Program-made: the position numbers and the translations under genes
NCBI RefSeq assembly: GCF_030864355.1
Contig: NC_083397.1
Coordinates: 1,860,001-1,924,000, forward strand
Direction of reading: 5' to 3'
From: Cutaneotrichosporon cavernicola
Lineage: Eukaryota; Basidiomycota; Tremellomycetes; Trichosporonales; Trichosporonaceae
DNA: 64,000 bases
Shown here: piece after piece, positions 47,081 to 58,600 of the stretch
How positions within the stretch are numbered: the stretch's first letter is position 1
Layout of the letters: every line of letters begins with the position of its first letter
The notes under the pieces: generated by a model
Told to the model about the DNA's origin: nothing
The model's input: the letters and a program-made list of their open reading frames with translations, nothing else
The model's database searches: none

Positions 47081-50000
47081 CTACACATCCACCCGGATAC
47101 GCTGGAGGAGAGGGATGATCTTGAGTCAGCATATCCTCGCGGCCGGGAAGAGTGCTGAGCGCAACCGGGTTCACCGGGCGGCCTCGCCTACAGGCCTCGG
47201 CCCGGTAGCGTGCACACGACTCACCCTGTCCCACTCATCCATCGCACGCTGGAGCATCTCGACCTGTCCGTCGGCGTAGCGGCCAAGCATCTCCTTCATC
47301 TCCTGCTGTTTGGACAACTCGAACACAGTGTGTTCCTTGATGACCTCGTCCGAGAACGCGGTAGACGTCTCGTGAGCGGCTGTCACCGCCTCCTGGAGCT
47401 GGGCGTTAGCGCTCCAGCTTGGGGCTGTAGGAGGTTTCGGGGAGAGCAGGCCGCGACACGCCGCTGATGCCTTGGCATATCGGCAACACGACATCTCATA
47501 AGATGGTTGGTGGAATGTCATACCAATTCCCCCGATGGAGGCCTCGATTGCGGAGGTGAGCGCCACAGCGCTCAACAACAAGTAGGGCCTGGCCGCGTGA
47601 CGCGAGCTCGAGGACTCCTTAGGAGATGGTGTGCAAGACAGACGATCGTGGTAGGTCAGATCGTCGTGCGCTTCATTGGGCAATTGTCTCGTGACATCCG
47701 GTTGAGGAATGGGATGTCACAGCAGGAATGCAGATCACTCGGACTGCGCGCCTAGCAGGATTGCGGTTCGTCTCAGGTCGACAATTCCACCGAATCATGG
47801 GACAGCGGGGGGGGGGGGGGGGTTCATGCGCCCGACAAGGTCGTCAAACACAACGGACACGTCTTCGGACAGGTCCACACTTCTCCACACTTCCGTCCCG
47901 AAATGACAACTTCGCGGGGTGATCCCGAAGAAATCCACCAACCCGATCAACGACCGAAAGGGGGCGGGCGAGAAGTGGCGCGCAGAGCACATGACAGGCT
48001 ATGGTAGCTCACGATGGCGCTCGAGTAGGTCCGTGTCATAGCCCAGCCAGCGCAACACCCGATATGCACGATGGTTCGCGTTGTTATTGGGTGCAAGAGT
48101 GCGGTTCCGAAGATAACTCCGCACAACGCCCTGGAGGCCCCGGAAAGTCACTCGGCCTTCCGCCACGAGCGATGTAGTTCGTGGAGGTGACTGCCAAACC
48201 ACACGGCACCCGAACTCGGGCACGAGGACATGCCCAGACACATTCCGCAGACCATAGGTGGCCCGCGGAGATAACCACGACCGGCGGTCAATGTCCGCCC
48301 GATACAGAGGCAGGAGCCCAACAAACAGCTCGCCAGGATATGCCAACAACTAGTAGCAACCCTGTTCGTGACACAACCGATCCAACTGCAGGCTCTTAAC
48401 GACGTGCGATGCCGTCGGACCGTGGGTGACGCAACCTGTGGCGGCTCGACACCGCTCTCACAATTCAACGCCCGACCCAACGCCGCACACCCGACTGTCC
48501 ACGGCTCAGCCGAGACAGCACCGCGATCACGGTCCGACCCCGCTCCCACGACCCGATGCGGTCCGGGGATCAACAACAGATGACCCTAGTATCTCACCGG
48601 GCCCTTGCCACATCGGAGACAACCCACTCACCTCATTGATCTTTCCGTCGAGCTTCCGCATCCGTTCGCGTCGGGTGTGGATGTCGTCCGTTCCCCGCAG
48701 CTTGTCTACCTGATCTCGGAGGTAGGTCCCGAGCCCAACTGGGGCACCCGCATAACCCGAGCTCAGAGCCGCGAGCCGGTCTCGCTCCCCCACAACGGCC
48801 GACAGGTAAGCCGATAGCTCCTCGAAGTCAGTCTGCTTCTGGTCCCGCAGCTTTATTGTTTGCCGGTGCGCGCCAGCGTATGCTAAGAGAGAGTGTGTCT
48901 GGATGAGGAAGGGGTCGACGGACGCCTGGTTCTGTTGGTCAGTCTCATCCATTTCGTCGACTCACCAGGTGCTTGAGATGCGTCGAAAAGTCAAGCATCT
49001 TCTCAGCGAAGCGGTTTAGCGGTTCCGTGATGCCCGACTCGAGATATCCTAGGCCCTGGTAGGCCGCCGCCAAGTCCTGGTAGTCACTGACCAGGTCTGG
49101 GATGTCAGCACAGGCTCTCCCGCCTCCGGCCAGACCTACCGTCTTCGCGGTTCTTGCTTCGTGCTACGAGCTTCTCGATCTGGCCCATGCCCTCCTCGAA
49201 CCGCTCCAGCGCATCGTTCATCTCCACGAAGCGCGCATCTGGCTTGCGCACGCGGGTGAACGCGTTCACAATCGAGTCACTCAGCGACTCGAGCATTGAC
49301 GAGTGTGACTCCGGTGGTGGATGACCAAGATGGGAATGCTTGGCAACATTCTGTCGTCAGTATATCCCTGCAGATTATCACTCTTACACACGCACCCATT
49401 GCTGGCTCTGGAGGAAGTCAGCCACCAGTTGGCTACGCTGGAGTGTTGGGTGGTTCGCAATGCGGTCTGCAAACCGCTGCAGGCTGCGAGTGAGCAGAGT
49501 CCTCCATGGCGTTCCCCAGCAAAGACGTACTCCATGCGGCGCTTCTCGACAAACTCTGAGGAGAAGCGGTCACCCTTGATGTACTCTGTGTATGTCAGCA
49601 TTGCGCTGGAGGTCCGGTAAGTCTATATCCTTCGCGACGATGGGGATACTGGGAGAACTCTTCAGCAGCCCCGACTCTGTCATGTACACCTTGTCTCCTG
49701 ACAAGTTCCCTCTTGGCGCTCCTTCCTCATGAGCGCCTATGAATCACATTCCTACACAACACCGGCCTCGCACTCGCGTACCCACCTAAACGGTGCTTGT
49801 CCGGAATGGGCGGAATGACGCAAGCCGGGAAGCTCTTGAGGAGGTGATCGTGGAGAAAGACAAAGTCCTGGAACCGGCGACGCACGGCCGTAGGCGATTC
49901 CTTGAACGTCTTGAGGTTTGTCTGTCGTCAGTATACCCTCTCTCAAACGCGTTCGCACGACGTACCCTTGTCTCCACTGCGTACGACACAAACATGTCCT

Positions 50001-50274
50001 TGCTCCCCTCGTGTTCCTTGACGGGGTCCTTGACTTCGATGGACATCCAGCGTCCTCCCCATTCATAGTCTCCGGGTTCGAATGCAATGCGACGTGTTTC
50101 CTCTGGACGCACGGTACTTGTGCTCGCCGCGCCAAAGGTGTGCTCCTCAGTCGAAATGGGACTGATCTTGTCGAAGCCGTCGTCGTCGTCCTCGCCGACG
50201 CCAGGCATGTCAGCGAAGCCGGTGCGCGGGGGAGCGTCGTCCCATGAAATGGAGTGGAATCCGTCTTCCTCCAT
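47081..50274 (-). CDS. SNX4: Sorting nexin Snx4/Atg24 (PX-BAR)
   Basis: Snx4 binds PI3P on endosomes and drives retrograde recycling and selective autophagy. Nine exons (minus: 50274-49966, 49921-49786, 49585-49527, 49476-49396, 49350-49140, 49096-48966, 48931-48632, 47398-47225 and 47119-47081) join in frame to 479 residues. An acidic N-terminus precedes the PX domain: MSIEVKDPVKEHEGSKDMFV, RRRFQDFVFLHDHL, PPIPDKHRLEYIKGDRFSSEF. The BAR region has NREDDLVSDYQDLAAAYQGL and ends YADGQVEMLQRAMDEWDR-IIPLLQRIRVDV, matching the yeast terminus. Most introns are 34-50 nt. One is 200 nt, the last is 105 nt, and intron 7 is 1233 nt between KINE and LQEAV, which are adjacent in the family. The ATG at 50274 starts the acidic leader. 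Confidence 0.9.
47399..48631 (-). other. Outsized intron 7 of SNX4
   Basis: The intron has a normal GTGAGT donor and a GCTAACGCCCAG end and joins two exons in phase 0, so it appears spliceable. It is about 30 times longer than its neighbours. It holds a 16-G run and a 116-codon frame (47999-48349, minus) without an ATG. No terminal repeats or target-site duplication were found by eye. An inserted element or an intronic RNA gene is possible. Confidence 0.7.
47807..47822. repeat. Poly-G run of 16 inside SNX4 intron 7
   Basis: 16 consecutive Gs on the plus strand (Cs on the coding strand of SNX4). Confidence 0.8.
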
Positions 50275-50961
50275 AACTAGCGCTGTGGGTAATGGTACGT
50301 TGCAGTAGATGCGAGAAGAGGTGCACTAGGAATGACGAGGCGTTCTAGATGGGAGGAGGCGTGACGATGAAGTCACGTGATATTAGGTAAAAGGTGGCAA
50401 GATCAGAGATGGGGGGAGCGTATAGGGAACTACCTCCACCCACGCTGTCAACCGTTTGAAAGCACACTCAGGCACGGGTCAGCAAAGCCGAGTGCGACAC
50501 CAAAGTCGTCGTCGTCTGGCTTACCAGGGGGTGCGGGGGATGTGGGGGGGGGGAAGAGGATTATTGGATGGACGAGGTGCATGTGGAGGTGAAAAAGAAG
50601 CACCGACTTCCAGGGTGAAGAGCAGCCTGGAGCCGGGGCCCACGGGCTGGTGGAAGCGAGATGTAGAGCGAACAAACGAGGTGCGACGTCTGTACATCGC
50701 AGATCGCAGAGCTTGCCAGTTTGCCAGGTGTCCCAGGGTGAGGGTTTATGTCTATTTTTTAGCAGTACAGCCGATGGTTCTTTTACGGGAAAGGGTAACT
50801 GGCAGCTCATCTGCCATCTCGTTGCCCCCTCAGGCCAACCCACCACTGGACTGCTCTAATCAACACAATCGCACCGCGTCCCACCTGGCTTGCGATCTTC
50901 ATCGACGTCTTCTATAAGAGATAGCCGAAAGCACCCAGCGCACATCCGAGCAAGGGTGTTA

Positions 50962-50980
50962 GGGGGGGGGGGGGGGGGGG
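50962..50980. repeat. Poly-G run of 19
   Basis: 19 consecutive Gs on the plus strand in the SNX4/GATA-factor intergenic region. Confidence 0.8.
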
Positions 50981-51753
50981 CGTTAGGGAGTGCGAAGGTA
51001 TTTAAATATACAGAAAGCACCTTGGGCAAACGGGTCAGAAAGCTGGATTTCCTGACGTCGAACGAGAGGAAGGCCAAGAGGGCAAAGGGTAGGGCAAGAC
51101 CTTGTGTGCGGGCGTGGAATGGGGAAACAGGCAGGCAGGTGTGCACGTTTGGGGCACGTCTACATGGCAACAGAACCTAGAAGGTCTGGCTGCCTTTGTC
51201 ATCCTGGCGTACTGGCGTGTTCCGAGGTGTGCTGGAGCCAGGACGCCAGTAGCCCCGAGCCGTGACACAGGAAGAGCAAGGTGTCTGCCAGGTATGCCAG
51301 GCGAGAACCGGGTTTGGCTCTGATAGGGGGCAAGCGAGGGCCATCCCGAGGCCTCGGGAGGCAAGCAAAAAGGAAGTTGAGGGAGTTTGAAATCAGGGTT
51401 TTGGATGCTCTGTTCTCTTTCGGTCGAGGCTGATATTACCCTGTGTGCAATTATCGACTCGTTCTCAACCCTGGAGCGGAACCCGGCACCGCTCCCTGTC
51501 TTTTCCTCTGTTTCCCCATGCTCCCTCTTCCTTGACTGCAATGACGGCAACGGGGTTCGAGTTTAGGGTGAAGGGTGGAAGGGTGGAAGGGTGGAAGAGT
51601 GGAACAAGGGTAAGAGTGGTCAAGTAGAGAACAGGGATGGAATTGGGATGAGAGGGTATGCGGATCAGCTGTACCGGCCGATCGGTCCAAAAGGGGGATG
51701 ATGGTGGGTTGGTGGGCAAGTTGAGATTGAGGAATGAGTTTGGTAGTTCTAGG

Positions 51754-51794
51754 CTCTCAAGCTCTCAAGGTCTCAAACTCTCAAGCTCTCAAGG
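51754..51794. repeat. CTCTCAAG short tandem repeat
   Basis: About five imperfect 8-bp units (CTCTCAAG, one GTCTCAAA) in a row, 650-690 bp before the GATA-factor ATG. Confidence 0.75.
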
Positions 51795-51989
51795 TAGAGC
51801 TTACCTTGCAGGTGTCAACCAACTTGTACTCTACATCTCTCTACAACTCCACAACTCTACACTACTCTCTGCCATCTTCCGCAACCCTCCCTTCACAGCC
51901 TCTCACATTTCTCCGTCCCCTCCTATCTTATTGATATTCATTCATTCATTCATCCCTCCTCATCCACCACACACTTCGTATACCGCTGG

Positions 51990-51996
51990 CCACACA

Positions 51997-52027
<31 letters not shown>

Positions 52028-52050
52028 CCCACAAACACAAACACACACAC
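51990..52050. repeat. (CA)n-rich tract
   Basis: A CA dinucleotide run with CATA and CCCC interruptions, continuing as CACAC-rich sequence to about 52100, in the likely leader of the GATA-factor gene. Confidence 0.8.
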
Positions 52051-52445
52051 CACATACACTACACATTACACACCCACACCACACACTACGTCTACGTTAC
52101 ACACCATACACTACGCCGCCAACGCCCTCGTTTTCCACCCAAACATTGCACATCACCTTGCCAGCGATCCAGCGAGCCAGCGACTAGCAGCCTAGAATCC
52201 AGTCGTCTCACCCCCACCTCCACTCTGACTCTCCCACATCCATCCAGATAATCTCTCCTCCCACCCACAGTCACTTGAAGTCCCCATCCCTTCCTCGTCT
52301 CACGTTCACTCGATATTCCTTGTGCGCTTTACTATCACTGTAACCAGGATCATCATCGCATCGCACTTCAGCTAGCTCCGCTAGCTCACGGCACTCAGCC
52401 GCGCGGCCTCGTGCCGTCCCCAACACACCCCGTCATTGCCGCTCA

Positions 52446-53539
52446 ATGGGCAGCATCTCCCAACCCATCTCTCCAGAGTCCCCCAACCGCCTCCCCGCGC
52501 TGTCCGGTTCAACACCATCCCACCAGGGTTCTGCGCGTGCTGCCAACCCATCCTGGCCACCTTCTACGTCGCCGTTCGAGCCACGCGACGCTGCTGGAAC
52601 GCTGCGCCGCACATTTCCTCCTTCCTCGTCCATCGCTCCCAACCTGACTCCCCCCAGGCAGGAGACAACCTCCGGCAACTTTTCTCTACTGCATCCTGAA
52701 CACGACAAGACGACCAATTCGGGCCACGAGTGGCTGTTTGCGCGAGACTCGCAAGAACTCGGCCCATCCTGCTCCTCTTCCAACTTGCAGTTATCCAGGA
52801 TGCAGACTACCCGCGACTCGCAGCACCAGTTGTACAACATGCTTCCCAACGCGGTGGCTGGTCCTTCATCGTCCGGGCCCCCATTTCAGGCCCCGCCGCC
52901 TGAACCATACGGAGGCGGCAACATAGACTTCCAGTGGATGGCAAACCCCAACGTCTACCCACCGCCATTGTTCCCCGGATACAACACCAACCCAATGAGT
53001 GGTGACCCCAACAGCCGCGCGGACAGTGAGACAATGGCCCAGGTCGGCGCTGCCGACTACACCAACGTGCGCTCCTTCTCGACTCTGCTGACCTTAGGCC
53101 CTCAACATTTTCCGTCATTTGCAAGCGGCTCTCCCTCACATCCGCCCTGCAAGCGCACTTGGACCACCTGCGACGGGCCAAAACTTCAGCTCACTATTGG
53201 ACATTGCGCACACGGCTTCGGACATGCTCGAGGGCAAGACGCCGAAACCCGCACCAGTGCGCCAGCGCACACATCCACGCGAGCCCTTGGAACCGCGGTT
53301 CCAGGGTGGCAAACGTGCGCGCGTCGACACTTACTGCCGCGGATGCGGCGCGACTGAGACACCAGAGTGGCGGCGTGGGCCTCTAGGTCCGCGCACTCTG
53401 TGTAACGCCTGCGTGAGATGGTGCCGTCGGATTATGCTGACAGTAGGGTCTCGTGCACATGAAGATGCAGCGCAAGAAGAAGAAGAAAGCGGAAGAAAGG
53501 GCCGTGCAAGAGAACGCTGGGCAACCTCCGCCCCTATAG
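52446..53539 (+). CDS. GATA-type zinc-finger transcription factor with an X18 loop
   Basis: Three exons (52446-53066, 53098-53412 and 53447-53539) give 342 residues; introns are 31 and 34 nt. The first 200 residues are Pro/Ser/Gln/Asn-rich and disordered. Exon 2 carries a predicted helix (ALNIFRHLQAALPHIRP) and, after a KRARVD basic stretch, the finger CRGCGATETPEWRRGPLGPRTLCNAC (shown here by its ends: C-x2-C-x18-C-x2-C at about 287-312). It continues GLVHMKMQRK and a Lys run. The 18-residue loop is the type found in white-collar proteins and plant GATA factors rather than the x17 loop of nitrogen/iron regulators. A PAS domain, expected in a true WC-2, is not visible. Splicing in the middle of CNAC-GL is a strong internal check on the model. 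Confidence 0.82.
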
Positions 53540-54769
53540 AGGCTTTCGTGAGCCAGGACCGCATTCGGCATACAGGCCGCTGTCGGGCCCGGCCCGCGTG
53601 CGCACACGCGCGGCGCAGAGCTGAGCCTCGACTTATACGATACAGCATAGGGTATTCGCCAGAGATCCAGAGGGCCTAGCCCGTGCCATGGATAGCGATG
53701 TGTTCAAAGAGAAGGCGGGGGAGCAGTGCGGGCGGGCCATGTAGGACCGCTTCGCGGACGCGTGTCAGATCTAACATGGCTGAGAATGTCCCATGTCGTG
53801 CCCGAGCTCGGCCTGTGATCCTCACGGGTCACGCGTTGTATATGGTATTCTAATCTGATATACGAGAGGCTTCCGGTATAAGGCCAGATCCGAGACGCGT
53901 GCTCGTCGATCATCGATCCGTAGCCCCCGTGCAATACCGATTTCATCTCGGGCCGATGGTTCCTGCCGCTCAGCGTGCGGGGTGGGGCAGGGCCAGCGGC
54001 GACCCGTATGCCGTCCGAGCGGACAACGAACCGGGAAGCAAAAGCACGGCAGCGAAGCACCAGACTCGCACCTATGCGACGAGTTCTCCTTTGAGTCGAT
54101 CTCATCGCCCACTACAGCCACGGCCCCTCTGCCGTACATCTCTCTGATCAGTGTCTACTCGGTCGCCACTTAAGATCCGGAGGCGGCTGCTTCTGCGTAC
54201 GGTGCCTGTGAAAGGCAGACTGATCGTTCCTGTCCCTGCCATAGTGTCCTCAGTACCCCAAAGAACAGTATGTGAACAGCACGTGCACGTGCATGACACA
54301 TTCCTGCCTGTCAATACGGACATGATGTCATTGACCAAAAGTCTGTGACGAGGCGGGAGAATGCGCAGCCGCAGTTGCAAACCTGAGCGGGGTAGCAGAG
54401 CCCGCGCCGTCGAACGGTTTTCTGCAGCCGGTGCTATGGTACCAGCTGTGCAGATGTCGTCGAGTTGATTCTACTTGGCCTCGATTGCTTGGGGGTAGCT
54501 GTGCAGCGTCATGCGCCTATGAACAATGTGGAGCATGTGGAGCGGCCACCGAGCTCAACCCACGCGTAACTGACTGCGAGTGGAGCGTCTAGGCTCCACC
54601 GAGAATGTCCAACATCTGCACAACAGTGGAGACTGAGTGTCACCGAATGGCGCGGTAAGTGTAGCGGCCAAAGCAGAAGCCAATCCAAAGTAGCGCCTCG
54701 CATTACTCTACACTCATTACCACCCCAGGGGCTGCGTCACGCGCTTCCCGTACTAAGCGCAGCCCGCTA
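53540..54769. other. Intergenic stretch between GATA-factor and PMP3 genes
   Basis: The two genes converge. No gene, tRNA or obvious repeat was recognised in 1.2 kb. Confidence 0.45.
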
Positions 54770-55342
54770 CTAATACTTCAAAATGATGTACAGGGCGTGG
54801 ATGATGCCTGTTTGTGGTTAGTGACTGATCAAGACGGAGGTGGTGAGATGGAGAGTATGCAGCATGTTGGATAGTGATGATGATGTAGTGGATGCGGCAC
54901 TTCGAGCTGGGACTCAAACATTTCGAGGACGGTGGTGCGAAGGAGGATTGTCAGGGGCCCAACTGAATGGGAAGGAAAGGGCGCAAGCGCCAGAAGTGGT
55001 GAGCCGACGACTGCAGACTCGGCCTCCCTCTCCCAAACTCATCCAATCCAATAGCAGTCGCAAACTGTACTCACCCGGAATGTAACCCAGACACGTAAGC
55101 AGGATGTTGATGAGGAAGTCGGCACCACAGCCGCGCTCGAGGAAGACACCGAGAGGCTGGGGTTAGTGTTGTTCTTGCTGTTAAGTCTTCTCGTCGACAT
55201 ACCGGGAGGATGATCGCTGGGGTCAGCTGTGGCAATGAACACGGGGGAGCTGTACCTACCGCAGATGATCTTGATGATATCAGAGCAAGCTGGGTGTGAG
55301 CGGCGTCTCCGAGTGACGGATGGACAACGTACTGGCTGGCAT
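54770..55342 (-). CDS. PMP3: Plasma membrane proteolipid 3 (Pmp3/UPF0057)
   Basis: Pmp3 is a tiny two-helix plasma-membrane proteolipid that limits membrane hyperpolarisation and cation uptake. Five exons (minus: 55342-55333, 55289-55260, 55216-55203, 55156-55075 and 54807-54770) join to exactly 174 nt, 57 residues, with family signatures DIIKIICAIILPPLGVF, LERGCGADFLIN, ILLTCLGYIPG and IIHALYIILKY ending at TAG. Exons of 10 and 14 nt make it invisible to frame-based gene finding. Introns 1-3 are 43-46 nt with CACCCAG, CTGACCCCAG and CTAACCCCAG ends; the last is 267 nt. Every junction keeps the frame and the family sequence, so confidence is high. Confidence 0.93.
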
Positions 55343-55627
55343 GGTGGATGGAGATAGTGGCAAACAAAGAGGATGAACAGCTAGGAAGCCCGGACAAAGG
55401 GTTAAATAGCCGTCAGGAAGACTCCTGCGGTGAGTGAAGACTGTCAGCCAGGTGTGTGACGTCACTACTTCCATCAACAATGACGCGTGATTAACGGAGA
55501 GGTAGAAACAAGGAACGCGGTCACGTCAACCGCTGCCTGCCACCCTGCCGGTCACCACCGTCGGTCACCTCCACCTGCGATATTCCTTGGGCCACGCTTC
55601 TCACCCATCTTGACGAGCGTCCATAAC
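55343..55627. promoter_or_regulatory. Divergent promoter between PMP3 and MSH3
   Basis: A perfect CRE palindrome TGACGTCA lies at 55457-55464 and an ACGCGT box at 55483-55488, about 120-145 bp from either start codon. CRE/ATF factors control stress genes such as PMP3, and MBF-type factors control repair genes such as MSH loci in other fungi. Which gene each site serves is inference. Confidence 0.5.
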
Positions 55628-58600
55628 ATGAGCAATAAAGGCGGGCCGACTCAGTGGGTACCCAATCCCTTGATCGCATGCTGACCCAGGTCGTCCCTCC
55701 ATGCATTCTTCGCGCCTAAGCCGACGCAGTCTGGGCGTACCGCCAACGATGCTGTGGACTTAACTGGCTCTCCGCCGCGGAAGCGAGCGCGCCCCTCGTC
55801 GCCTTCCTCCACTTGTGCACCACCAGCAAAGCGCACAGAGTCCTCCAAAAATAGCTCGAGTTATTTCAAGTCGCCGGCACGACCACATTCCAAGGCGCCA
55901 CCCGCGTCGTTCGAAGATTACCGCCTTTCCCGCACCAGGGAAGGTTGGGAAAGTGGGTCGGCTCGTCCACCCCGAGAGCCTCGTTCCGAAGAGGCACAGG
56001 CGCGACATGAGGCCTTCCTTCGTGTTGTAGAGGGACCTGGGTTCAAGCGCCGCCGTTCACTTCTCCTCGACGAGGCGATGGCCGCTGAGGCCCGCCGTGC
56101 GGATGGAGGTGATTGCGAGGAGCTGTCCGCAGACGCCACACCAGAAGTTGAGGAGGCTGTCTCTGCGCTCCGCACCAAGTATGCTGCTCCAGCGAAGCGC
56201 GGACGGAACAAGAAGGAAGAAGAGATGGGACCGAGTGGGATGACGTACACTCCGCTCGAGAAGCAGTTCATGGAGATCAAGGCCAAGTGGCCAGACGTGC
56301 TGCTCATGATGGAGGGTGAGCTAGTTGGACCAGCATGTCAGCTGACATGCAGTCGGATACAAGTACAAATTCCACGGAGAAGACGCAAAGACAGCTGCCC
56401 GGGAACTCGGCATCATGGCGTGAGCTGTCGACCGTGTTTTTGAGCTCACACCAGCTTCCCAAACCGCAACTTCTACACCGCGTCTATTCCTGCGCACCGG
56501 CTCCACATTCACGTGAAGAAGTGAGATACTCCCTGTACCGCCATTTACGCCAGGCTCATCTCTCTCGGATACAAGGTCGGCGTCGTGTCGCAGATGGAGA
56601 CGGCTGCGCTGAAGAAGGTCGGCGACAATCGGAACACACCTTTCGTTCGCGAGCTCACAAACTTGTACACAGCGGCGACTTACGTCGAGGAGTCATCCGT
56701 GTCGTCGAGCAACCTGAAAGACGGGCCACTACTACCGGGGGCGGCCCCACCACCGACAAACGCGCTGGTCGCACTTGTCGAGGCAGACACAGGCGACCGC
56801 GCGCGCATAGCGCTTGTAAGCGTCGTCCCGAACACAGGCGAAGTCGTGTACGACGAGTTCGATGGTGAGCTGGAGGCCCTTCGAGTATATTAACGACAGA
56901 CTCGCCTGTGCGCTCCGAGCTGGAGACCCGTCTCACACACCTGCAGCCCGCCGAGCTTATCCTCCCGAAGACCAAGCTTAGTAAGACAACCGAGAAGGTG
57001 CTCAAGTACATCACACACTCGTCACCAGGCGAGACGGTGCGTGTCGAGCGCGTCGACGTGCCGGAGTACAGCGAGGCGTTCGACTTCCTCGCCGAGTTCT
57101 ACAAGAGCAAGGGCCTGGGGAAAGAACAGGAGCCAATACACCTGACGGACGCGGAAGGTTGGGACGTGCTCATGCGCGAGGATGGCGATGGGGAGCAAGT
57201 TGAGGACCCCATACGCGTGGCACGCGGTTTCCCTCGTGAGCTTTGTGACACTATTAGGCTCATCACAGACGAAGATGCCGTCTTGGCACTGGTCAACTTC
57301 CCGAAGCAGGTTGCCGTCGCCCTGGCAATGTGCGTCCAGTACATGAAGAGTAGGGCAGTGTAGTAACACAGCTGACAGCTGCGTTTGGCCTCCAAAACGC
57401 TTTCAGGAATTGCTTGTCGTTCACCAAGGTCGGTAGACCTCTGGCCACGCTGATGATAGTTCATCAACCGAGCCCACATGCTCTTGTCAAGCAACACCCT
57501 TGTTAATCTGTGAGTCTAAGTCTTAATGCAACCAGCTCACCCTCAGTGAGATCTACCGGAATCAGACGGATGGAGGAGCCTTAGGTAGTCTCCTGTGGCG
57601 TGAGTTCCTTGCTGACATCGCTCACCCCAGTTCTTGACCAGTGCGTGGTTCGGCTCTGCTTTACTAACAACAGCACCAAGACCCGTATGGGCCGCCGCCT
57701 CATGCGAGAATGGATCGGCCGACCATTGCTCGACGTCCACGCCCTACGCACCCGCATTGATGCGGTCGAGGAGGTCATGACAAACAACACTTACCACATG
57801 GAGAAGCTGCGCAGCTTGCTGGTCAATATGCCAGACCTCGTGCGCGGTCTTACACGCGTGCAGTATGGCAAGGTAACCCCTAGCGAGCTCGCGACGATTC
57901 TCACTGGTCTGCAGCGTATCGCCAGCGAGTTCAGATTGAACGAAGGCAAGGTGTTCAAGTCAGAACTGTTGAACAGCATCCTCGCCAGCTTACCAACGAT
58001 TCTGGAACCCACGAAGGAGCTTCTCGGGATGATCGACATGAAAGCGGCGAAGGCGAATAACGAGGGAGATTTGTGGGTCGATGTTGACAAGTATCCCGAC
58101 GTTCAAGAGGCCAAGGATGTGAGTCCACGGCTGGGCAGCCCGGCTGACATGAGTGCATCGCGTTGTCTGAGAGTGAGCTCGATTTTCATCTCAAGGACGT
58201 CCGCAAGACTGTGCGGCGTCCAGCCCTCAACTACATCACGGTCAGTGGGATCGAATACCTTGTGGAGGTTCCTGTACGCGACGCAAAAAGCGTGCCCGCG
58301 AAGTGGGTCAAGATCAGCGCGACGAAGAGCGTCGTCCGTTTCCACACGCCCGAGATCATGCGCCTGATGAAGGATCGTGAGCAGCATAAGGAACTACTCG
58401 CCAACGCCGCGAAGGGCGCCTTTCAGGATTTCCAAGCACAGGTGGCGGAGCGACATGACTTGCTTGTCGTCGCCAGGCAAGTCGCCGTCGTCGATTGCCT
58501 GCTCTCCCTCGCCAAGGTTGCGCTCGCGGGCGGGTACACAAAGCCCGAATTTGTGGCTGAGCCACGCTTGGACATCGAGGGCGGACGACACCCCATGGTC

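Larger units (their letters stand above)
50275..52445. promoter_or_regulatory. Divergent region between SNX4 and the GATA-factor gene
   Basis: No gene is supported. The right 700 bp are strongly C/A/T-rich with simple repeats up to the GATA-factor ATG, consistent with a long 5' leader or promoter of that gene. A poly-G run and a CTCTCAAG repeat lie further left. Confidence 0.4.

Noticed and set aside
46643..47158. 171-codon plus-strand frame overlapping the SNX4 3' end
   Set aside because: Runs antisense through the SNX4 last exon and intron, with Pro/Trp-rich chance composition and no motif.
47999..48349. 116-codon frame inside SNX4 intron 7
   Set aside because: Begins only at TTG, shows no family motif, and could be chance in a GC-rich insert.
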